Source of the DNA: Argentina anserina | Lineage: Eukaryota > Streptophyta > Magnoliopsida > Rosales > Rosaceae | DNA length: 64,000 nt | Assembly (NCBI RefSeq): GCF_933775445.1 | Contig: NC_065874.1 | Coordinates: 10,807,001-10,871,000, forward strand | Direction: 5' to 3' | Shown here: positions 57,232 to 64,000 of the stretch, in pieces | How the letters are laid out: each line of letters begins with the position of its first letter | Numbering within the stretch: the first letter of the stretch is position 1 | Made by a program: the position numbers and the translations under genes | Notes under the pieces: generated by a model | Told to the model about the DNA's origin: nothing | Databases searched by the model: none | The model's input: only the letters and a program-made list of their open reading frames with translations

Positions 57232-60200
57232 ATGGCTCTCTCAACCAGGTACAGACGTCCCCAGCCGTCCGATCCCTCCTCTTCATCGTCGCCGTCTGTA
57301 TCCTACACCAAACTCGACAAGCAAGCCAAACCAGGCGGCGGCGTCGCGGAGGAGAAGGGCTTCAGTTGGGTCGTTCCTCTCGTAGCTCTTGGTATGCTTC
57401 GCTACATGAGCGCCACGTCGAACATCATTCACGACTGCGATGAGGTCTTTAACTACTGGGAGCCTCTGCATTACCTTCTATACAAATCTGGCTTCCAGAC
57501 TTGGGAATACAGGTACCCTTTTCGTTATTCTTATCTGGTTTTATCTCTAAATTTCATTTCCTTGTTGTGTAATTTGCAAGTTGTTGTCTTTAAATTAGTT
57601 CATGACGAAATAGACTATGGAAAATGTTGTATTTTGAATACTACATGTTTTAGTTGTGCCGAATTAGTTTGACTAGACGCTTTGTTGTTAACTAGGAAGG
57701 ACTTTAGTTAATCGCAATAGCCTATCGACAATGTTGTTTTTGGATGCTACTTATTGGACTTGTGCGAAATTAGTTGATGTAAAATGTTGTTCTTGAATGC
57801 TCTTATTGGAGGTATGCGAAATTAGTGTGATAGTGGTATATGTGAGGGTGAAACTAAATGCTTGATCATTAAGTTGAGATGAGTTGTGTAGGTCGGTTGT
57901 AAATTTCGTGTCAAGTTTTATCACCTTGTATTCTTATAATCATTGTATGCGTGTTTCTTATTGTGGTATGTATCTTGCAGCTCTCAGTTTGCACTTCGGT
58001 CGTACTTATACATTCTTTTCCACGAATTGGTGGGTCGTCCGGCTTCCTTGTTGTTCAGTGAGGAGAAAGTAAGAGCTTTGTGCATGCTTTTTGAGCTGTT
58101 TTTATTCCCATATTTGTTTGAGAATTTGATTATTCGCTTGAATGTTTTTCTGAACGACTTTTTTGTTGCGTACAGGTGACAGTATTTTACGCTGTTAGGA
58201 TGTTTCTTGGTCTCATTTCTGTTATTACCGAAACTATTCTGGTTTATGCTTTGTCGAGAAAGTATGGAAAACGACTCGCTTCGTATACACTTGCCATGCT
58301 GTGCTTAACCAGCGGTTGTTTCTTTGCTAGTACAAGTAGGTGACCCTTGTTCTTCTTGCACAGCTTCTTTATATTCGTTCTTTCCTGGTGGTATTTCACT
58401 TGCTTGTCATGTGGGGTAGTTGCTCAATGATATAATGATTCTTTGTATTGCTAGGTTTCTTGCCAAGTTCGTTCTCTATGTATGCCGTCTCTCTTTCATC
58501 GGGGCTGTTTCTTCTAGACAAACATGCCATGGCAGTTTCAGTTGCGGCTGCTGGTGTAATCCTTGGGTGGCCTTTCTCAATCTTGGTTTTTCTGCCACTC
58601 ACATTCTATTCTCTAGCTAGAAGGTTCAAACAAACATTTATTGCTGGGGCTGCCACCTCTATTGTTGTTCTTGTAAGTTACTTGTTACTAGAATTTGTTA
58701 GATATGCAATATACATGCATGTATCCGAGCACTTCGCTAACTGAAATTGTGAAACGAGTCTCACTTTGTTATGCTCATGCCTAAACATCTTATTTCTTTC
58801 AGGCACTGTCAGTTCTCGTTGACTACACCTACTACAACAAATGGACATCATCCGTGCTGAACTTATTGATCTACAATGTTGCAGGAGGTGGTGAGAGCCA
58901 TTTGTATGGAACTGAAGGGCCACTGTTTTATCTGCGGAATGGGTTCAACAATTTTAACTTCTGTTTTGTACTTGCATTGCTGTTTCTGGTAATGCTGCCA
59001 ATCACAAAGAAGAAGTATGCCCCTGACTTGCTGATTGTGGTTTCCCCATTGTTTATTTGGTTAGCGTTTATGTCTCTGCAGCCTCATAAAGAAGAAAGGT
59101 TAGAAAGACTCTTCCTTGCTTGTAGGATATTTTGTCATGTCTTATATCAATTCAGTTGACTGAATGGGTGGCTTAATAGAATCCTACGGTGCAAACACAT
59201 AGAAATATACGTAATTTCTTCAAATATTTTATAGGTAGATAAATGGCAGAAAATTGGATACATACACTGAAAATGGCAGTGTTTTTTTATTTAGTTTGTG
59301 TTTCCTTCAAGCTTTCTTTTATTGTTAAGCTTCATTAAATAGGAGGTTGGATGGGAGCGATCGTCACTTAACTCAATCCTTCTTTGCAGATTTCTTTATC
59401 CGATATATCCACTCATTTGTGTTGCTGCCTCAGCTGTCATTGAGAGCTTTCCTGATGTTTTTCGGTCTGAGTATAATCCCCATGACAATTCTGCATTGGT
59501 CACAGTGAGTCTATCCTATGTTCCATCTGACTTTGCTATATTACATTTACCAACTGCTTATCTATTGTCTTACTGTTGTTGTTGTTGTTGTTTGTACATG
59601 TAGGCCGCAAAGATTCTGAGGCCAGTGATCCTTAGTCTTATTCTGTGTGCTTCCCATGCTCGAACATTTTCACTGATCAATGGATATTCTGCTCCTATAG
59701 AGATTTACAAGCTTTTGGAGCATCATGAAGATGCGGGACCAGGTGAGAATCAGTATATTTGCTACTTCAGATTTATTATCCTCAAAAGTGATGTTCACAG
59801 TATTTTACACAGGTTCACTGTCATTGTACTGAACATGGCTTTTTAATGATAATGTTTATAAGAAAGTATAAAACTCATGTTGCAATTTTGCTTGGAGAAA
59901 TATGAATAACATGCCTTCTTGGCTTCTCTGGTAACCAGAATGCAAATCTCCCCTCTCATGGTCTCAAAAAGCCAATGTCTTGCGTGTATTACATATTGAT
60001 CTATTCTAAATATTTGGTTTGCTTTCTATTCTAGCGTTCATTTTTCCCAAATTACCTAGATTTACGTCACAGTGGTCACACCTTTTTTAAAACTTGTGTT
60101 TCTTGTGTGAGTTCTTAAGCTGATTGAAGAGGTAGTTTCTTATGCTGTTGACCCTTTCTGTCTGTTTGCCTTTATTACTCTGCACTTTACTAGCAAGGAC

Positions 60201-60974
60201 TAATCACGGTTATAGTCAGTAATATCATAGATTTTCTGAGGCATCACTCTATTGACTGGTAGACCATGCAATTATAGAAAGATAAAAGATCACTTATATA
60301 CTTTCTGAATGTCAGGCTCTGTACTTTGTGTGGGGGGTGAATGGCACCGTTTCCCGTCATCCTTCTTTGTTCCTGATTATGTGGGAGAGGTCCGTTGGAT
60401 AGATGATGGGTTCCGAGGACTCCTTCCATTTCCATTTAATTCTACGTTGGGTGGAACAGCGGCAGCCCCACCATATCTCAACAATAAAAACAAAGCATCT
60501 GATGAGCAATATGTACGCCACACTTCTTTGAGCTACTTTTTGTTTTGTTTTTGTAAATGAGTTTTTTGAGCTACTTTAGAATTTATATGCTCTTTGCCGA
60601 TTAGTTTATTCTTCCTATGCTGATTAGTTTTTGTCTGGAAAATTTATTGTTCATCAAAAACTGACTTATTAATGTTACAGCTGCGGGATCTTGGACATTG
60701 TACATTTCTTGTTGAGCTCGAGCTTAATCGACCCTTCCCTTCTCGCGGAAGTGACTCATCAACTTGGGAGGTAAATATTGGTCTTCTTCATACTTCCTCC
60801 TCCATGGGTTGATATGTACTGATCTGTTTCTTCTGAATTTAGGTGATTGCAGAATTGCCTTACCTCGACAGGGAGCTTTCGCCCGCTAAGTACCGATCCT
60901 TTTTCATTCCATATGTGTGGATGCACAAGAATATTTTTGGCAAGTACAAGCTTCTTAGAAGAATACAGAAATGA
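57232..60974 (+). CDS. ALG9: ALG9 alpha-1,2-mannosyltransferase (GT22), 571 aa
   Basis: ER-membrane enzyme that adds alpha-1,2-mannoses from dolichol-phosphate-mannose to the lipid-linked N-glycan precursor. Ten exons: 57232-57512, 57981-58068, 58176-58335, 58455-58672, 58803-59098, 59390-59504, 59604-59742, 60316-60512, 60681-60770, 60843-60974; all GT-AG, total 1716 nt in frame. The GT22 luminal loop HDCDEVFNYWEPLHYLLY is in exon 1, where the acidic pair is catalytic. The ALG9-like segment LLIYNVAGGGESHLYGTEGP is in exon 5, and PHKEERFLYPIYPL spans exons 5-6. Many hydrophobic helices fit a polytopic protein. Length matches plant ALG9 proteins (about 570 aa). The start is the first in-frame ATG, in the context ACCATGGC. 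Confidence 0.96.
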
Positions 60975-61354
60975 AAGCGGCTAAACACTGTCGACAGAAT
61001 CAGATTCTGAACTAGCAAGAGCTCTAACATTTTACTGGAATGTAATGTAAGTTATGTAACTCCGCCGTTGAAAAGGAATACTGACTCTGTGATGTTTGGT
61101 GATATAGATTTAACTGCTCCTTGAGGTACGACTTAATATCTGTACGCATCCGTTTCTTTCAAGTATTCATGCTTCTTAAAAACAACAAATTCAATAGAGA
61201 ACATAATCAATTTACCTTCGAGTATTAAAATTCTCAATTGGAAAAACTATGCTGTATTACAAATTGTGCTTGTAAACTGTATGTCACCCAAGTGAATACC
61301 AATGCTACCACATCTTCTGTGCCTCTTTTTGCAGTCTTCACTCTTCAGGTCCGT
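60975..61354. other. 3' flank of ALG9 and of the convergent minus-strand gene
   Basis: Short gap holding both 3' untranslated regions; no other gene is seen. Confidence 0.55.
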
Positions 61355-62119
61355 TTATTTCCGACTTCTTGTCATATCCATCAATCTACTCCATTCCTCT
61401 TCAATCTCGATAGATACAAATTCAGTACTGGAAAGTTGCAATTCTTCACTCCACAAATTTTGGATCTCCTGGTGCACATTTGAAGTAATGCTTTCTGATT
61501 CCTTGGTGCAATTCCCATATACCTCCAATATCTCAACCAACACTTGTAGCCCTATGAGTTTTCTCTCACAATGATTCAGAGCAGGCTCAACCAAAGAAAG
61601 AGGTACATTTGGACTTGGAGAACTCAGAACAGCGTGCAGACTAAGAAGTTGGGTCATGAATCGATCAAGGACCAAGTCAATTCCATAAAATTCTATTAGA
61701 AGCTTGAATTGATCATCGAGTACCCTATCTTTCACCTTGTCTGATTCTTTCCTGTCTCTCAGCTCCTTATATGTCATCTTCAATACGATGATAATCTTTT
61801 CGACTACCACACTATTCTGGCCATCTCCAACCAAACCCTTCACCGAAGCACCAAACTTCACCAACTTGCTGATCACCTCCTCCGGTTCCTTCAAAGACAC
61901 CAAGTACAAGAATCGAGCCAGCAGGTAAGAGAGCTTGCAACCAAGTTCAAAAGCTCGATCCTTCTTCTCATCCAGAATCTCCCATGTTGCATCTCGCCGA
62001 TTCCGAAAGCAGCCTCTCAGCAACCCCACCAGAAAGGAATTCGTTCTTTTACGACCAGCTCTGATAGCTAATTTCTTCTTTGGTTCTATTTCACTTTCTC
62101 CAACCTTTTGCGTCGACAT
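61355..62119 (-). CDS. Unrecognised 254-aa protein
   Basis: A single uninterrupted frame from an ATG at 62119. I do not recognise the family. The N-terminus is basic (KKKLAIRAGRKR), followed by mostly helical sequence with leucine-rich segments (LSYLLARFLYLVSLKEPEEV, VVVEKIIIVLKMTYKELRD). A glutamate-rich C-terminus follows (FVSIEIEEEWSRLMDMT). There is no signal peptide or obvious membrane span. Helical density suggests a soluble repeat-like or coiled protein. Gene status rests on its length in an AT-rich genome and its place between two real genes; it is divergent from the NAC gene. It could be a young or lineage-limited gene. Confidence 0.6.
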   Translation of the reverse strand: MSTQKVGESEIEPKKKLAIRAGRKRTNSFLVGLLRGCFRNRRDATWEILDEKKDRAFELGCKLSYLLARFLYLVSLKEPEEVISKLVKFGASVKGLVGDGQNSVVVEKIIIVLKMTYKELRDRKESDKVKDRVLDDQFKLLIEFYGIDLVLDRFMTQLLSLHAVLSSPSPNVPLSLVEPALNHCERKLIGLQVLVEILEVYGNCTKESESITSNVHQEIQNLWSEELQLSSTEFVSIEIEEEWSRLMDMTRSRK

Positions 62120-62697
62120 GAATCTTAAAAGGCAAAGACATCAGTTCAAGTTGCGGCCGGGGTCTGCATGCATGCAGCGGCGAGCAAGTCATGCCACACT
62201 TCCACCAAGTCTTACCAGTAAGGTTCCTATTACATGATACATCAGAGAACTTAGTCACACCAGATGTACAAAGTCTAAGCTCAGCTGAGCTTAGGAGTCA
62301 TAGCTCGTTAGGGTTTTATCTCCTACGGGGGGATTCAGTATATCGAATGGATATGGATATTCATGCATTAAAACGTTGCCTGACAAAAAGATCTCATTTG
62401 AACTCTTTATCCATTTGGGACTCTTAATCCTTATTCGAATCTGATTGGTCCCCATTAAAAACTCTAAACGATCTTGTACTTGCCGATCAAGTTATTAGTT
62501 TCTATCTATATATATTCACCCCAACTCATAATGGTTTCCGTACAAGTCCTTAGTTTCTAAATATCGGCCGCAGTCTTCAACTCTCTTTAGGTTTCCTCAA
62601 GTTTTCCGCAGTCTTCAACACAACTCAAGTTGAATAGGTCGATATACAGAGTCAGGTTCTTGAAAGAGAGTCGGCAGAAACAACCAAGATTCATTTG
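62120..62697. promoter_or_regulatory. Upstream region of the NAC gene, with TATA box
   Basis: CTATATATATT at 62506-62516 is about 185 bases before the NAC start. GCAGTCTTCAAC occurs twice in the leader (62570 and 62608 areas). The minus-strand gene starts at the other edge, so the interval may serve both. Confidence 0.5.
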
Positions 62698-63792
62698 ATG
62701 GAGGGTGGCTATGAGCGTTATATGCTTCTTCCAGGGCAAAGGTTTTGCCCCATGGAGGATGAACTACTCATGTATTACCTTAAGCCCAAGGTGAATGCAA
62801 AAGAGGTGCCTGGAGGAGAAACCCTAATTTGTGAGGTGGATCTTTATGGTGAAGAAGAGCCTTGGAGTATATGGGAAAGATTCGAAGCAGAAAGAGTAAA
62901 CGATTTGAGAAGGAACAAAGATCTATACTTCTTCACCAAGAAGAAGAAGGTGAGCGCAAAAGGGTCACGCAGATACCGAAAAGTAGGCAGTGGTACATGG
63001 AAGGGCCAAGACGCAGCCAGGAAGATATATCTTGTTGATCAGAATCAGCAACAAACAAGAACTCTTCTTGGTTTCAAGAAAACCTACACCTACAGGAATC
63101 CAAAGTCCGTGCATCATGGTGGCTGGATCATGTATGAATTTGAGCTTAATGAGTCTCAATTCATGAACAAGAAACAAGTAAAACAGAATCGGTACGTTCT
63201 TTGTTTACTTAGAAAGAACGATGTATTGCCGGAAAAGAAGAGAAAGAGGCTGCAAGAAGAAGAACAAGAAGATGAGGATCTTGACGACTTTGTCGGGGAT
63301 GACCAAGAAGATAACATTAAACCTGAATTGTTTAATGAGGAGCCGCGTGAGAAACGTCGACGTCTTTTTCCATCCACAGATATTGCGCCAGAACCATCAC
63401 CAGCGAATGCTGTTCAACAAGGACAATGGTTTGAGTTCGACCAACAATACTATCAGTTAGCACTACCACCATTAGAAACTGATGAACCAGCGGAACCCCA
63501 ACCATCAAGTGAAGAATATTCGGGGCAGCAGTATCAGATACCGAGTTTTTCGGCTATTGAAATAATGAACCATGATGATAATCAAGTGCAGCAAATGCGA
63601 GCTGAAGAGGGTACCATGACACCTGCGGAAGGCGATCTCTATGGAGGCAACTCGAGTGATGTAATGGGTGGTGGTGCATACCAGTCTTTTATGGATGGGC
63701 TAGATCAGCTAATGAACGATGAGCAGCCGAGTACCATGGATGAATGGAATGTTGATTCTTATTTAGATTTTGGGGCGTACTCAGCCTATTAG
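62698..63792 (+). CDS. NAC-domain transcription factor, intronless (364 aa)
   Basis: Plant-specific DNA-binding regulator. NAC subdomains appear in order in the N-terminal 165 residues: A (LLPGQRFCPMEDELLMYYL, a variant of LPPGFRF), B (CEVDLYGEEEPWSIWE), C (DLYFFTKKKK, RYRKVGSGTWKG), D (GFKKTYTYRNPKSVHHGGWI, MYEFEL) and E (RYVLCLLRKN). Basic clusters (EKKRKR, REKRRR) could be nuclear signals. The remainder is acidic and glutamine-rich, as in activation regions. The start is the ATG at 62698; the codon before it is TTG. Most NAC genes have two introns, and this one has none. Target genes cannot be told from sequence. Confidence 0.93.
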   Translation: MEGGYERYMLLPGQRFCPMEDELLMYYLKPKVNAKEVPGGETLICEVDLYGEEEPWSIWERFEAERVNDLRRNKDLYFFTKKKKVSAKGSRRYRKVGSGTWKGQDAARKIYLVDQNQQQTRTLLGFKKTYTYRNPKSVHHGGWIMYEFELNESQFMNKKQVKQNRYVLCLLRKNDVLPEKKRKRLQEEEQEDEDLDDFVGDDQEDNIKPELFNEEPREKRRRLFPSTDIAPEPSPANAVQQGQWFEFDQQYYQLALPPLETDEPAEPQPSSEEYSGQQYQIPSFSAIEIMNHDDNQVQQMRAEEGTMTPAEGDLYGGNSSDVMGGGAYQSFMDGLDQLMNDEQPSTMDEWNVDSYLDFGAYSAY

Positions 63793-64000
63793 TTATTAAT
63801 TGTTCTTTTTGCATCGATCGATCTCTATGAGAATTATCTATGTAATTGTAAGTTTGTAACTGACAGGATTTAGGCACTACGTCACCCCTTGTTGTAATAG
63901 ACTAATAGTTGTATCTTCTTCTTCAACTGATGATATGGTATCGATTGCCTAATTAAGCTCCAAGCCAGACTCCTTTACAATGCCAAGTTAAAATCGTTGC
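63793..64000. other. 3' flank of the NAC gene
   Basis: Untranslated or intergenic sequence to the window edge; no other feature. Confidence 0.5.

Overview
The window is nuclear DNA of a flowering plant. Genes carry GT-AG introns, the intergenic DNA is AT-rich, and the transposon families (Ty1/copia, hAT MITEs, an Emigrant-type pogo MITE, PIF/Harbinger, FAR1-like relics) are those of eudicots. A Rosaceae-like source is my guess from general appearance only.

Bases 1 to about 47,000 are transposon-dominated. In order they hold: a degenerate copia 3' end (1-1200); a probable minus-strand gypsy LTR (3161-6969) interrupted by a 2.25-kb hAT-like element (3828-6079); a decayed FAR1-like gene (8110-10460) split by a 540-bp MITE with exact 8-bp target duplication; an EP1-like secreted lectin gene (11909-13681) broken by a frameshift and a 539-bp hAT MITE; a 229-bp hAT MITE (14825-15053); a TGTGACA minisatellite (15816-16590); and a complete, apparently very young copia element (17074-24458) with identical 185-bp LTRs, a 5-bp target duplication and intact, separate gag and pol frames. 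After it come an Emigrant-like MITE (25942-26612), a 3.8-kb PIF/Harbinger-type element carrying transposase debris and a captured receptor-like-kinase exon (26812-30619), a solo LTR (30780-31458), LINE debris (34190-36533), another hAT MITE (40770-41251), and a second, inverted relative of the first large hAT element (42594-46132) filled with a 504-bp tandem array whose units are themselves fold-backs.

Bases 47,000 to 64,000 are gene-rich and conserved: a ten-exon C3-type phosphoenolpyruvate carboxylase (+), a four-exon organellar ribosomal protein L16 gene (-) whose N-terminal extension resembles ATP synthase beta, a ten-exon ALG9 mannosyltransferase (+) sharing a divergent promoter region with the L16 gene, an unrecognised 254-residue protein (-), and an intronless NAC transcription factor (+). 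These are unrelated housekeeping and regulatory genes, not a pathway cluster.

The best candidates for something new are the young copia element, whose pol frame starts right after a splice-acceptor-like site matching the one in front of gag (suggesting Pol is made from a spliced RNA), the L16 gene with a borrowed ATP-synthase-like extension, the exon-capturing Harbinger element, and the fold-back tandem arrays inside hAT termini.
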